Positions 15,001-24,600 of a DNA stretch of 64,000 bases are shown in pieces. Every line of letters begins with the position of its first letter. The first letter of the stretch is position 1. The notes beneath the pieces were generated by a model. The model made no database searches and was not told where the DNA came from. It was given only the letters and a program-made list of their open reading frames with translations. Source of the DNA: Neodontobutis hainanensis (lineage: Eukaryota > Chordata > Actinopteri > Gobiiformes > Odontobutidae); assembly GCA_024349245.1 (NCBI GenBank), contig JALDNG010000048.1:5174001-5238000 (forward strand), given 5' to 3'. Position numbers and translations under genes: made by a program.

Positions 15001-16765
15001 CATTGTTTATTATTATTTTTTGTTGCAGTAGTAGATTACAACTACACTTTTAGACGTCGGTGATGAAAACAAGAGCGGTTGATTAATTTGCACAAACAAA
15101 GCTATCCTCTGAATATCAAGTATCATCCCTCACCAGGAGTAGCACTGATTAGATGTAAATGACATGAAGCCGTGGCCATGCTTCACTGAAAAGGACACCA
15201 CTTCTTGTGCTATGTGGAGGTTGTGGCTAACAAAGGAAGGAGGAAGATTTGGTATTATATGCATTAAAAACATTAGTTTGATGTTTTTTTTAATGATGAA
15301 TGGTGATTAAGTTCATGGTGAACTGGAGGAATGTCAGGTGATTTCAGCTTCAAAGTGAGGATATACTTTTGAACTGTATAGAGAGATGTCTACAGTAAGC
15401 AGTCAAAGTTTGTACTCAAGTAAACAGTAAAGCTAAAAGTCCAGAAATTTAGAGGAAGGGAAGAAAAACCCAATTCACCAGTTAGGTGACAGAGTAGCTT
15501 TAAAGTATATATGGAGAAAGACCTTTTTATCCTGTCCCCACCTCTAACACAATGTTCTACACCAGAGATAAACGCTCCTACATTATCTACCTTAATAAAT
15601 ACGATGCACTACACATTGTTGGACTAACACCAATAGACTTCAACTACAATTGACAGTAACAAATTGCACACTTTGACAATCTGCTAAATAATTGACATTT
15701 TCTATTAAAACTAAACCTGTAAAAACAACCTTTACCGCAGACTTCTCAAAGCTTTAAAAAACAGATAATTATGGGCAGTAATGTATGAAAAATAAAAACA
15801 ACCTACTGTGGAGTACTATAATGAACAACGTGTTTATAGCTCCATCTAATTCATCACACTTGAATAATAAATATCAAAAAGAAAACAATATAACAGCTTG
15901 GCGTACTGTTTGCATGGCAACCCCTTAAACAGTAGGTGGCAATTTCTATAAAAAGCCCATGTATCCCACTAATATACCATCTATTATTTACAGAACAAAT
16001 GACTCTGATCAAACCCTAGTCATGTCCATATATAGATGATACATCATGCAGCCTGTCATCTCTGAAAACAAACATCCCTCAATATGAAAACAATGAGCTC
16101 ATCAACACAATCGATGTTCTAATGAGGCAAGTGGCAAAGGCATTAATCACTGCTGTTGTAAAAGATGTACATACTCATAAATATCCAGCCAGCAGAAAAT
16201 GCTTCTCTACCTTCGGTTTATTATCTGAAAAGATCTTCTTATGTGTAAAATTTATTTGACTATGCAATCTGTTCAGAGACAACCTGTATCTTTGGAGTGT
16301 CACATCTACTTGACATGCACATCCCTGTAACATAAAAGAAGATGAGCACAGGAAACACGTCAATCTTACCCCCGAGCCGGGGATCAGACCCAGATGCCTC
16401 CCGCTGTGAACAAGAAAAGCTAGACAATTTTGCCGCCGCCTTAGATACAGAGGAACAACAGAATTACCGGGCTCAAAGTTAAACTTAACAAACGGCACTA
16501 TCAAAGAAAGTGTACAATTACCAACATTGTTATATCTTATGCCTTGTTATCAGGGCAAGAAAAAGACGCTTGGTTTGATATGCCTCAATAAATTGTTAAA
16601 TATATTTCTTTGATGGGATATTGATACTGTATATATTCTTACTAAAAGTTAGTTTACCTTTAGTTTACCCGAATTAATGAGGATTTTTTTTAAACCTCTG
16701 GAACCCAAAAGCAGTTGTGCTTTTAGAGACTCACCTTTATTCATACTGCCAGGAGGATTAGCCAT
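1..16765 (-). CDS. baz2b: BAZ2B, bromodomain adjacent to zinc finger domain 2B (3' end beyond window)
   Basis: Spliced coding sequence on the minus strand. Coding exons in transcript order: 16735-16765 (exon extends to 16832), 14746-14895, 13765-13875, 13267-13392, 13071-13192, 12788-12988, 11095-11682, 9787-10252, 9424-9693, 9183-9237, 8600-8708, 8414-8515, 8034-8211, 7759-7851, 7622-7671, 7296-7361, 6589-6654, 6382-6426, 6225-6257, 5852-5917, 5620-5760, 5054-5302, 4759-4973, 4258-4332, 3960-4179, 3806-3868, 3591-3735, 2897-3477, 2455-2743, 2175-2327, 1929-2071, 1384-1565, 973-1108, 718-864, 200-504, 1-73. Every junction keeps phase and uses AG/GT. About 2,015 codons are visible; human BAZ2B is about 2,170 aa, so only the rest of the bromodomain is missing. 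The family is known as regulatory subunits of ISWI (SMARCA1/SMARCA5) remodelling complexes in the nucleus, reading histone H3 through PHD and bromodomain. The paralogue BAZ2A fits less well: the neighbours cd302 and rbms1 and the linker after WHIM1 match BAZ2B. Confidence 0.95.
200..504 (-). CDS. baz2b: baz2b PHD-bromodomain linker exon
   Basis: 305-nt exon, 101 codons plus two bases, from TAVGSVIQES to a final CG that completes Arg with the next exon. It is lysine- and serine-rich, with clusters such as GGGKKAREVKR, KSTKEFKKRKG and SKRARM that could serve as nuclear localisation or DNA-contacting stretches. The linker is variable between species. The last residues YELAMCR lead into the bromodomain. 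Confidence 0.93.
718..1108 (-). CDS. baz2b: baz2b helical exon and PHD finger
   Basis: Exon 973-1108 ends SWDRSIMKV. Exon 718-864 (49 codons) is the PHD finger, with all eight zinc ligands present in C4HC3 order: exon residues C2, C5, C17, C20, H25, C28, C43 and C46. The core reads LLLLCDGCDKGCHVYCHKPK followed by IPDGDWFCPMC. In the family this finger recognises the unmodified N-terminus of histone H3. The donor of the upstream exon is GTTGGT, chosen because MKV joins directly to QCQVC. Confidence 0.96.
1384..2327 (-). CDS. baz2b: baz2b WHIM3-like helical exons
   Basis: Exons 2175-2327, 1929-2071 and 1384-1565, about residues 1635-1795. Begins MINGWWWISDVKELQNLSKT and continues with CRGIREKFLNKQIQKHMQYM, the module between the remodeller-binding region and the PHD finger. 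It then has a helix (EEQ-like VQEQAMKLDISVLKQVEALE) and ends with NPLDIAVTRLAELEKNIERR, which is close to mammalian BAZ2B. All phases match and all splice sites are AG/GT. Confidence 0.94.
2455..3477 (-). CDS. baz2b: baz2b serine-rich central exons (581 and 289 nt)
   Basis: Exons 2897-3477 and 2455-2743, about residues 1346-1635. Mostly low-complexity Ser/Pro/Gln sequence, with the conserved landmarks LCNLSKLLEEAKM and QPWFSLLPRLPCDES in the first exon, and SSPAVEVAKTQDYSIPQCIP in the second. These islands match human BAZ2B in order. The 2897-3477 exon ends with the donor GTTGGT, which is weak. No enzymatic or folded domain is visible. Confidence 0.92.
3591..4332 (-). CDS. baz2b: baz2b WHIM linker, acidic tract and WHIM2/WAKZ motif
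   Basis: Exons 4258-4332, 3960-4179, 3806-3868 and 3591-3735. They read NEIDKNIDHINNLRKEKWIV, LRSIHAKKTGKRD, a run dominated by Glu and Asp (EEEDDEDEESEDRDEEEE), a short helix (SVEELENQIEKVYK), and GQDRYKRCYWVLPQCGGIFV. The last is the WAKZ/WHIM2 signature found after DDT in BAZ proteins. The AKKTGKRD linker helps to separate BAZ2B from BAZ2A. Confidence 0.94.
4759..5302 (-). CDS. baz2b: baz2b DDT domain and start of WHIM1
   Basis: Exons 5054-5302 (83 codons) and 4759-4973. The first reads PLPELSRIPGLVLSGSTFSD, then a hydrophobic helix (VLQFVHSFGKVLG) and LNVSDGVDKVQDLLVGLVSA, the three-helix DDT fold at about residues 1030-1100. The second carries INRDNVSEILRLYLE and KASVLAFLVNELCCCKAVV, the WHIM1 motif. 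In ISWI partner proteins DDT plus WHIM bind the remodeller ATPase and linker DNA, so this is the likely contact with SMARCA1/5. Confidence 0.94.
5620..7851 (-). CDS. baz2b: baz2b basic coiled-coil exons (AT-hook-adjacent helical region)
   Basis: Eight short exons: 7759-7851, 7622-7671, 7296-7361, 6589-6654, 6382-6426, 6225-6257, 5852-5917, 5620-5760. From 7296 down they are all multiples of three in phase 0. They encode about 160 residues (837-1023) made almost only of Lys, Arg, Glu, Gln and Ala, such as EIARQATQIK, EKIKRIQQIRLEKE, and a last block reading ELRRLELEKAKELKKPRED. This is a long charged helix typical of BAZ2/ACF1-type remodeller subunits. The exon at 7296-7361 ends at a weak donor, GTCGGT. 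Because the exons are so short and phase 0, single-exon skipping would keep the frame. Confidence 0.92.
6225..6257 (-). CDS. baz2b: 33-nt baz2b microexon
   Basis: Eleven codons, EMEMHRLDIVW, bounded by CTACTAG on the acceptor side and the consensus-like donor GTATGT. It sits between the exon ending LLLKHQ (6382-6426) and the exon beginning EKERRKQH (5852-5917), with phase 0 on both sides. A similar HRLD segment is, to my recollection, present in some mammalian BAZ2B isoforms, which argues that this is a true cassette exon. Confidence 0.8.
8034..9237 (-). CDS. baz2b: baz2b MBD/TAM domain exons
   Basis: Exons 9183-9237, 8600-8708, 8414-8515 and 8034-8211 encode the methyl-CpG-binding-like (TAM) domain at about residues 700-780, plus the start of the basic region. 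Visible signatures are LPLGFGWQR, GRLQGEVCYYAPCGKKLRQY, RNGINEISRDNFSFS and GDFYEAREGPE, continuing into GLQWILLADEEIVP. In BAZ2 proteins this domain belongs to the TAM subgroup, which binds nucleic acid but is not a typical methyl-CpG reader. The acceptor of the last exon was set at 8211 because this restores the conserved GLQW joint; an alternative AG at 8203 has a poorer tract. The exon ends with LLRKLEAQ, the start of the helical region. Confidence 0.93.
9424..10252 (-). CDS. baz2b: baz2b exons 9787-10252 and 9424-9693: disordered linker before the MBD
   Basis: Two exons joined in phase, about residues 443-688. They are rich in Ser, Asn, Thr and Lys. The first contains an APLALITK segment and an INLSTGS stretch that resemble human BAZ2B, then an acidic cluster (SLEDDDYG). 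The second holds acidic and serine-rich sequence followed by basic residues and ends in FVPLP just before the MBD exon. The acceptor of 9787-10252 follows a long T-rich tract. No domain is seen, and the region probably acts as a flexible linker. Confidence 0.87.
11095..14895 (-). CDS. baz2b: baz2b N-terminal exons: Ser/Pro-rich and acidic region
   Basis: Six exons: 14746-14895, 13765-13875, 13267-13392, 13071-13192, 12788-12988, 11095-11682, about residues 11-443. No folded domain is visible. Landmarks recognisable from vertebrate BAZ2B are a serine-rich start (LPSASSS), a GSLGGLG stretch, the aromatic patch PWWSPEAHSR followed by FFSPLL, an acidic run (DDMEEEEDNDDSGDEDD) in 12788-12988, and EEQHISVIQTTG in the 588-nt exon. 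This part is poorly conserved between fish and mammals, so exon edges here rest on phase, polypyrimidine tracts and the short matches. The ATG at 14,887 is an alternative start with an acceptable context. Confidence 0.85.
11946..12125 (+). mobile_element. 5'-end fragment of a Tc1/mariner-like transposon
   Basis: Starts with TACTGAACAAAAATTTAAA, close to the terminal repeat of a widespread fish Tc1-like element, and continues with conserved internal words such as AAAGGCCCTTTTCTCACAAA, GTGAGCACTTCTCCTTTG and CACAGGTGTGGCATATCA. The rest of the element is absent, so it is a truncated copy in a baz2b intron. Confidence 0.7.
14896..16734. other. Intron of baz2b; GC-rich tRNA-like patch
   Basis: Mostly AT-rich intron without coding signals. 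Around 16,365-16,480 is a GC-richer patch whose minus strand contains a tRNA-like B-box region (TCTGATCCCCGGCTCGGGG) and could be an old SINE remnant or an alternative leader exon (it has CACAG before and GTAAGA after). Neither can be decided by eye. Confidence 0.3.
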
Positions 16766-16832
16766 TTTATTCTCATGTAGTGCTGACACTCGATCATCAT
16801 TCTTCAGGATGCAGCAATCATTTAGGCAGACC
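16735..16832 (-). other. baz2b: baz2b first coding exon with probable start codon and short upstream ORFs
   Basis: 98-nt exon with acceptor TTGTGAAG before 16832 and strong donor GTGAGT after 16735. ATG at 16765-16763 has A at -3 and G at +4 and opens MANPPGSMNK, joining in phase (G plus AA gives Glu) to the exon at 14895. A second in-frame ATG is at 16744. Two out-of-frame ATGs upstream start short ORFs, one of five codons and one of about twenty that overlaps the main start. The start choice is an inference from context and from exon phase. Confidence 0.6.
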
Positions 16833-17334
16833 TTCACAACAAAATAAGAAATACTTGTCTCAGTATCGTTTTCTTCAATACAAAGGAAAGGGCTCCGGAG
16901 CTAAGAATATAACTGATAAATGTTGTAAGGGCTCCACATGATAAATGTGTCGATGCCTGTGTCCTTCACAGCAGCAGTTTGCATGTGGAAGGATATAATA
17001 GATTTCATGAGGGGTAATCTGGGGAGGGTCGCAGAGTCTGGAAAATAGACTAGCACATGAAGTGAACAGACTGACATCCATCATGTTCCTCCAGCACCTG
17101 CCCTGTCAGCAGCTAGCCTTAGCTTTAAATTGTTTTGCTCAGCTTGCATTTTTTAATTAGACAGAGAGGGAGGAATAGATAAAAGGAGCAGACAGACACT
17201 GAAAGGGACAAGTCATCTAATGCATCTGCCGAGCTGTTAAAAGAAGTGTTGTTGGTTTTATAAAAAGTAGATGGCGCAAGAGGTAGGGGATAGCTACATG
17301 ACATTCTTAGCCCCAATTCCAATTCTCTAATTTA

Positions 17335-17700
17335 CGTTCAAGTACGTCTCATGCGCAGTATCCGGGGTGATGAGTGCAAATTTTCCTCCAGTATTTTCTG
17401 ACAACATGCTGCATTCATCCTCCCATCAATTTTCACCCAGTTTCCTGTGACCAATTTTGGTCTCAGCACTCCAAATGATCAGAAGTTTTGAGGCATGTCT
17501 CTGTGCTGTTTGGCGTATTGTAATGCATTGTTCATTTGCGTAGTGCTTTATCAACCATGCAGCCCAATAAGTGCCTTCTTGTTGTGCATCTTAAAACAGC
17601 CACACCATTTTTTTTTTCCAGAGTCTGGTATTTCAGCTGAAGTTATTTGTGGGTTTTTCTTTGCATCCTAAACAATTAACATGGCAAATGGGGCTGAGAT
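17335..17700 (-). mobile_element. Decayed Tc1-like transposase fragment
   Basis: Read on the minus strand it gives broken pieces of a Tc1-type transposase, including LQYAKQHRD, SFGV, KIDGRMNAACCQKILEENLH and RMRRT, with frameshifts and deletions between them. It is a different lineage from the element at 21,427-22,560. No terminal repeats recognised. It lies in the large 5' intron of baz2b. Confidence 0.7.
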
Positions 17701-17798
17701 TTTTGTTGGTCTACCTGACCTTTCCATTTCCCACTTCTCAATTAGAGTTTGAGCACTGCCGATTGGCAGGCATATCTTTTTATATTCCTGTGTTATAC

Positions 17799-18569
17799 CA
17801 GGGGTCGACAACCTGTGGCTCAGGAGCCGCATGTGGCTTTCTTCCCTCTGATGCGGCTTCCTGCAGCTTTTAAAAATAATTAATGAGTATTTAATTATTG
17901 TATTTTATTTTAGTACATTCGTTTTTATGTTGTCACTGTTACTATGCATCACAAATGCCAATGTGGGACACCCGCCAGCGCGCGATTTCTTAAACTTTTT
18001 GAATCCCAGGGAGGCTAACTGCGGAGAATTCTAAGAAGTATGCTTAATATGTAATGAGGAGTTATGCAGGTGTTTTCCAACTTAAATTAAAAGTTAAAAT
18101 TTATTAAAAGCAAACACTCACAGATGACAGCTTATGATGTAAAGACGAAGGTGACGGCATACAGCCCTAAAGAGACTGACAGCTGACAGCACGTGCCAGT
18201 AAAAGGATAACAGCACACAGAGAGAAGATGGCGTTTTTGGTTTGCTGCTGGTGGATAATTTAAGTTCAGCATTTTTTTCATAAATACAAATTAAAACTGA
18301 AAAAGACATTGAGTACTTTAATCAAACATAGTTTTTTCGGAGTTCAAAAGTTTTTGTTGCATGCAGAAATGTAGTCGTTTTCTCTGCAGAAGTTCATTGA
18401 TTTCATAAATGCAACACATAGTTTGATTATACATGGCATAAAGGCAAAAATATGTGCAGTGTTATTTTATTTTAAATGTCAAAAGGTTTCTGTGCCTCTC
18501 AGTGTTTTTATTTATTTATTTTTTTTTTAACTGTGGGAAATGGCTCTTTGAGTGGTAAAGGTTGCCCTG
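17799..18569 (+). mobile_element. hAT-type non-autonomous element
   Basis: Left end CAGGGGTCGACAACCTGTGG with the adjoining GGAGCCGCATGTGGCT, and right end GGCTCTTTGAGTGGTAAAGG followed by TTGCCCTG, are the terminal sequences of a hAT superfamily element. The flanking octamers TGTTATAC and TGTTACTT agree at 6 of 8 positions, as expected for an old 8-bp target duplication. The 771-bp interior has no transposase reading frame. Confidence 0.75.
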
Positions 18570-21426
18570 TGTTACTTACACACCAAGGCAAAATCTATAG
18601 TTCTTTTTTTTTTGTTGGTTTTCTGACGGTAAAGACAGTTAAAACATATATTTGTGGTTCTAATTTTACTTTCCATTTTGGGTCTGTCCATTTGAGGCCT
18701 TGATACTGTCATCTTGAATGTACACGAAGACATACAGGCACTAAGAGGGCTTTTAAAACATTTGTCCAAGATGTCTAAGATGAAATAAGGTAGCTCGGAT
18801 CAAGGTAAACATCGCCATCAAAGCTTTTTCCATTTCCTCTATCTTTCTCTGAAGAGCACGACATAAATCAGATTACAACCATAATGGCATGAGGCGCTGT
18901 GGTGTGCCAAATGAAGCAATAAAACATATCCCCAGTGTCCCTCTCAGAGCATTTGTCACACTGTGTCCATATGTCCTCTGCTTTAGTAAAAGCAAACCGG
19001 CCTGGATGTGTTTGAGCAAACACCTGTGCACTCTCTGGTTGTTCTTTAAACAGGATCACAGAATTATAATTTCCTTAGCTAAAACTCTTACATTACCTCT
19101 TTAATAGTGATGCACAGGGAATATACGAGTCACCTTTACCGCTGACAAGAAAATGGGGACATTATCTGCTGTTTATTTTGAACATTTTAAGCTAACCAGC
19201 CAAGATTGTGTCTGCCATATTTCAGTATACCAGGAACCCGACTGAAATCAAATATAAAAGATAAAAAGGGAGTCTTGTTTTGAAAGTGCTAAAAACAGCG
19301 TCTATTCAAAGCAAAGTTAAGCTCCAGGTACTTGCAGCTGAGGCTTCAATACATGTAAAAGACACTTGGGATTGATATAAGACTATTTTTACGTTGCTAA
19401 ATGCACAGGGAAAATAATTTGTTTCCTGTTTTTCCTGCATCCAACTCATTTTCACAAGAGGAGCTACTTCTTTGTTTTGTGTGCATTTCTATCACCTGAT
19501 TATACTGCCTTTGATAATATGTAGACTATGGCTCTACTAGTCACTGGACTGGCAGGGATAATAGCCACTTTATAATATGAGCTTTTACTTAAATTTGCTT
19601 TGAATTTAAGCACAAAGCAGTGGCTGGTACTAAACTCAATTTCCAGTCTGAGGCAAAGATCATGTGTATGGGTTTGTGTGAACAGCAGCAGAAGGTCATT
19701 CCCTACCAGCAGAGCTCTTAGGGTGAATGTGTTGAAGCACTAAACCTGACATTTCTCTTTTGTGACAATGCCTCCATCTGCCACTATGCCATTTGTAGCC
19801 TCTGTGTCAGAATATCCATGATTTCTGCTCTAAAACTGTGTGCTCACCTTGGACTCATCTCTGTAACCATCTGAGTGCTGACACCACACTTCTTCTCTGC
19901 CAACAAAACCCTGATCCAGCAAGGAGCCATACATGCCCCTCCAGACTGGGATGTATTTTTTTTTAGCACATTTTGTCCTTTTTGAGATTCTAGTTCATGA
20001 GGCAGAGTGCTTCATATTTGTCAAACCACTCAAAGGAAGCACTTTCAGATATGAGGAGAGAGATAGAATGCAACTTGGAAGCTTTTTTTACCCAAGACAC
20101 ATATTGTAAAAAAAAAAATTGGTACACCATGCAAATCCGACAGATAAAAAGGATATGATGATGATAATAATTCTGATTATAGTCACTATTGATATGACTG
20201 ACTTTTATATTAGGTACTATTTGTACTACTGCTACTCAGAAAAATAGGTCTTCATTTTTGATGTTATGTGTGTACATATAAAACATGTATTGTAATGTGC
20301 ATGTGTAGTGTATACACAATAATATTTTTATTTGACCAAAAAAAATAAAAAAAAATAAACTGACTGCATAAAATTTAATTTAACGTCACTCATTAGATCA
20401 GGTAGATGTAGCTCAAAAATCCAGCTGCCGCTAGACAAAAACCAAAAAAAAAAAAAACCCCAAAAAAGTGCAGTGTTTTTAACTTCTACAAAAACATGTT
20501 AAAATATTATAGTATTAGAAGATCCTAACACAAAGTAGTATATAGCGCAGAAAGCATGCAAATTTTCATATGGTTGCATTTCAAAACAATAGACAATTCA
20601 GGACCGCATTTTTCATTCATGCTCTTGTAATTTACTACAGCGCCTCATGATTCATGTTTAACAACTATATGGAATTATTTTGACAATTCCTCTCCATTTT
20701 GTTTTTATCCATTCCACAAACTACAGCAGCATAAGAGGGTTTACCATGGACTCATGAAAAGGCTTACACATTATAATTACACTCTGTTTATCTCTGAGTG
20801 AAATGTTCAAAGTTTTTAAAATGTGAAATATTTTCTTTGGGACATTTTGGAAGTTATCTTAACAGTAACTGCCTTCAACATCTTGTGGCAAGAACACACT
20901 AATTTGTTTTTAAATGACAATGCTTTAGTGTCTTTCTAGTCCCACCAATTACAGTTTGACACAAAATCCCCTTAAAATACCCTGTAGTCCAAAAATTTTT
21001 TTCCCTCCCGAGAGATTTCAATATATTCTGAAGGCTTGACACTAATTTCCAAAGCCACAAAAACTAATTAGATGTACACAAATTGAGAGCAAAGTGTAAC
21101 GCAGCACAAACTCATTTTATGGAGGAGGACAAATCTCAAGTTAATTGGGAAACTCTAATCCTCAAACTAAATAATGCATTCAAATTAAGTGTCCTGCTTA
21201 GCCTCATTCTTTTATTCACTACTGGCCAAGTTAGTGCAGCTAACTATTGTTTTTTATACTCATCTAGTGAGCATTTCAAGTAGTAGAGCGACAGTGGGGT
21301 GACATGTGTCACTTACTTAAGATGGTGTTCAGGGCAATAACATCACCTCGAAAACACACAAAACAGTTTTTCTGCTGGGTTTTAACCTCTCTCGTCAAAA
21401 CACTCAAAATGTCTGAGTTGTCTGTT

Positions 21427-22560
21427 GTACAGTGGTAAGAAAACCATTCACTATGTGAACCTTTTAGAATTTCATGGTCTGAATAAATTTGTCTTAAAGT
21501 GTGATTCAATTCCAATTCTTCCTGGCAGAATGGCTTTTGCTGTCATATTCTTGGAACGTCTCATGTCTATGGCCGTCTTCTAATCAATCCATAGCTTCTC
21601 TATTGGGCTGAGGTCTGGGCCAGTCTGTTGTAAACTTGCTCCGGTGTTTTGGGTCATTGTCCTTTTGCATCATCCACCTTCTACACACTTTCAGCTGACA
21701 TACAGACATCGTCACATTATCCTGAAGAATTGTCTGATATACTTGGGAACTCATCTTCCTCTCAATGATTGCAAGCTGGCCAGTCCGTGATGCAGCAAAC
21801 CACTGTTGGGATGATGTTGGGACCCTTCCTTGGAAGCAATAACCTAGGTGCTTCCAGGTTGATGTTTTAATGGGATGATGTTTATGGAATGATGTTTTCA
21901 TGACAATATGTTGTGCCCTTTCTATGCCAGATGTAGCACTTTTTACAAATAGTTCAATCTTAGTCCACAGAACATTTTGCCAATACCGCTGTGGAGTGTC
22001 AACGTGCTCTTTTGCAAACTTGAGATGTTAGCAAGAGCCAATGATGCCTTGAAATCTTTGGCTGTCATATGGGGTTGTTTCTTTACCTCACTGATGAGTC
22101 TTTGTTGTGCTCTTGGTGTCATTTTTCTGTAGACTGTTATGCAAACAGTCTAAAGTCTTTGAAATAATTTTGTAACCCTTTCCAGCTTTATGAACCGCAA
22201 CAGTTCTTGATCGTCGCTCCTCTGAAAGCTCTTTTTGGCGAAGCATAGCTCACATAAGCGTGCTCTTCTTGCGCAAAACAAAATCCAAAGGTTTGAAGGG
22301 TTTTTAAAATCAGTCAGTCTAGCTGTAGTCCACATCTCCAAACATAATATCTTAACGAGACTCCAGGTGTTCTTAAATCTGACTCCAATTAGAGTTTTTG
22401 AGGTAATTAACTCAAGGGTTCACATGCTTTTTCCACAAGCACTATGAGGTTTTTTAGACACATCCTGTCAGGCTTAGATAAAGATAGATCACATTTTAAG
22501 ACAAATTTATTTAGAAAACCATGAAATTCCAAATGATTTACATACTTTTTCTTTCCATGT
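21427..22560 (-). mobile_element. Degenerate Tc1-like transposon with inverted terminal repeats
   Basis: Ends are about 80-bp imperfect inverted repeats: both contain GAATTTCATGG and AATAAATTTGTCTTAAA in opposite orientation. Between them, on the minus strand, are Tc1 transposase pieces in order: RQKELSEE, TVAVHKAGKGYK, KMTPRAQQRLISEVKKQPHM, LAIIERKMSSQVYQTILQDN and KDNDPKHRSKFTT. Several frameshifts and a truncated C-terminus show the copy is dead. Confidence 0.85.
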
Positions 22561-22607
22561 ATATGTAAAGGAAAAGTAGCACTTTTATATAGTATATTTA
22601 TTCATTT

Positions 22608-22797
22608 AGCTGACGCTTTTATCCAAAGCAACTTACATTGTTCTACAGTAATTACTAGTGTTACAGACACTGGAGGCAAGGAGAGTTAAGTGTCTTGCCC
22701 AAGGACACAACGACAGTATGAACTGTGGTGAGAGCGGGAATCGAACCGTTTACCTTCCGGTTGAAAGACGACTGCTCTAACCACTGAGCTACTGTCG
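22608..22797 (-). mobile_element. tRNA-derived SINE, tail type A
   Basis: Minus-strand copy. Head carries a tRNA-like region (AGTAGCTCAGTGGTTAGAGC) and B box GGTTCGATTCC, the middle has CTTGGGCAAGACACTTAA, and the 3' tail is AAGT(T)GCTTTGGATAAAAGCGTCAGCTAAATGAA. The head end abuts a CA microsatellite at 22,798-22,819. Confidence 0.88.
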
Positions 22798-22819
22798 ACA
22801 CACACACACACGCACACAC
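22798..22819. repeat. (CA)n microsatellite
   Basis: About eleven CA units with one CG interruption, immediately next to the head of the SINE at 22,608-22,797. Confidence 0.9.
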
Positions 22820-24424
22820 CATCTACACTACACACTCTTGCTAATATGTTAATGTGTCAAGACTTCCTGTGAACACAAAGATTACCGTCACCAACTCTGA
22901 TGTCTCTAATCCTCTATAATAAAGAAGAAGGTCACCAGTCTCATTTATTGGGATGGCAGCACTGTTGTGACTGTCACACCAGGTTAGAACACAAGTGATG
23001 GGCCTGGCAACACAATAGTTGCTGCTGCACATGACAAAAAGATTAAGCAACATTATATGTTTGTGTGCACACAGATATATAAAAATAAGAAAGACATGCA
23101 AAGATCTAATGTCTGAAACATGGTGCACATTAATAACTCCGTATGCTACGAGTTCACTGCCATGTGGATATTACAATTATTGACTGCCATAAGAGTAAAT
23201 CTACAAGCCCCAAATTTACATGCATTATTTCATCATAATTAATAGAACAAATATTCCCAAAATATTTTCAACCATAAGAAAGAACGTTAAACATCTAGAA
23301 GTAAGTTCTTGTCTTGCTAAAATTCTATTTATGACCATGAGTGTTTTGTTTCTGTGACATATTTAAAAAAGGAAAGTGTTGCTTTATTAAAGAAAAAGCC
23401 ATGTTCCACTATCTAATAAAATGACAATTATGATGTGGTGGGATAAACACACTCAAATAAGCAGACAAGTAATTTACATAATGACACAAGAAATGATAAT
23501 GTTATTGATTATGATTGCTGTAATTAGTTTTATCTGACTGTGATCCACTATAGTAACTGTCATTGAGCTTATTCAACCATGAATGCTTCCAAACTGTATA
23601 TTTAAACTGTGACTGCGGCAGCTCAAGTGGAATAGCTGGTGGCAGCAGTGACTGGATTTTTAATGCATTTGGATCAATACAAGGGATTCTGTCAAAATCC
23701 CATTAGGCAATTATAATGCTGAGTGGGGAGTCAATTAATCCATTTCTAGCAGTTATTGACAAGAACTATTAAAAAGCCAAACAAACAAATCCAAGCATTA
23801 GCGTTTAAAATATCACCACCATTAGCATAGAGCACACAATTTAATCTCAGAAGCCTCAGCAGTTCAAGTCAAAAACTATGACAAGCATCTAGAGGCTGAA
23901 AAGAGTAATCTCCCTGACATCACTAACGACCCACCTGCGTCGTGCTGCTTCCCCTAAAGCTCAGCCAATCACCAAATGTCAACGTTGACCTACAAAAATG
24001 GACTCCCGTCAGGCCTCACGTGTTTCAAAACATCAATCACGGCACACAAAGAGGGTGCAGAAAATTATACAGCATTAACCTTCAGGGCTTGCATATGAAG
24101 ACCATAGATTTATTTACACTACGGACTTAAGAGCTTCCTCACTGTTTCTTACAGCATGCTGATCTGACAAATAGATGAACCTGCTCAGCCCACAGCAGGC
24201 GTCCATCTCTGATTAATGAGCGCAAACTTGTGCAAAAGGGAAAAGAGAAGAGAAAGATAGGAAAATGAAGGCAAACGCAATCGTTAACAGTGCCTTGTTA
24301 TGGTCTGGCACTTTAATAGATGCATTAATGGATAGATAAAAAGGTTTTAATATCCAAGACTTTGTGTTGGATAAGAATGAGCACCTCCAAGTCTGAGGCC
24401 GAAACAATGGCACAAGATAAAGTT

Positions 24425-24600
24425 GTGCCTGAAGAGGAGAATTTTTAGTATCTTGGGGTCTTCTTCATGAGAAAGGGAAGGGTACAATATGAGAGTCATG
24501 ACTTAAATTCCAAGGTTCTGAATACAAGCCACAGAAATAAGCTCTCTCCACAGTGAGACTGGGCGACCCCTTAGAGCTTAGAAACTCACAGCTGAACTAA
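24425..24600 (+). mobile_element. RTE/Rex3-type LINE fragment
   Basis: Plus-strand translation contains FYLGV-like sequence (YLGVFF) after an acidic lead and a GRVQYE stretch, matching the end of an RTE-type reverse-transcriptase ORF, then a TGGGCGACCCCTTAGAG word typical of the same element. It is internally deleted and interrupted. Confidence 0.55.

Noticed and set aside
1..16765. Identity as BAZ2A
   Set aside because: Domain order is shared, but linker sequences, the acidic exon, the microexon and the cd302/rbms1 neighbours match BAZ2B.
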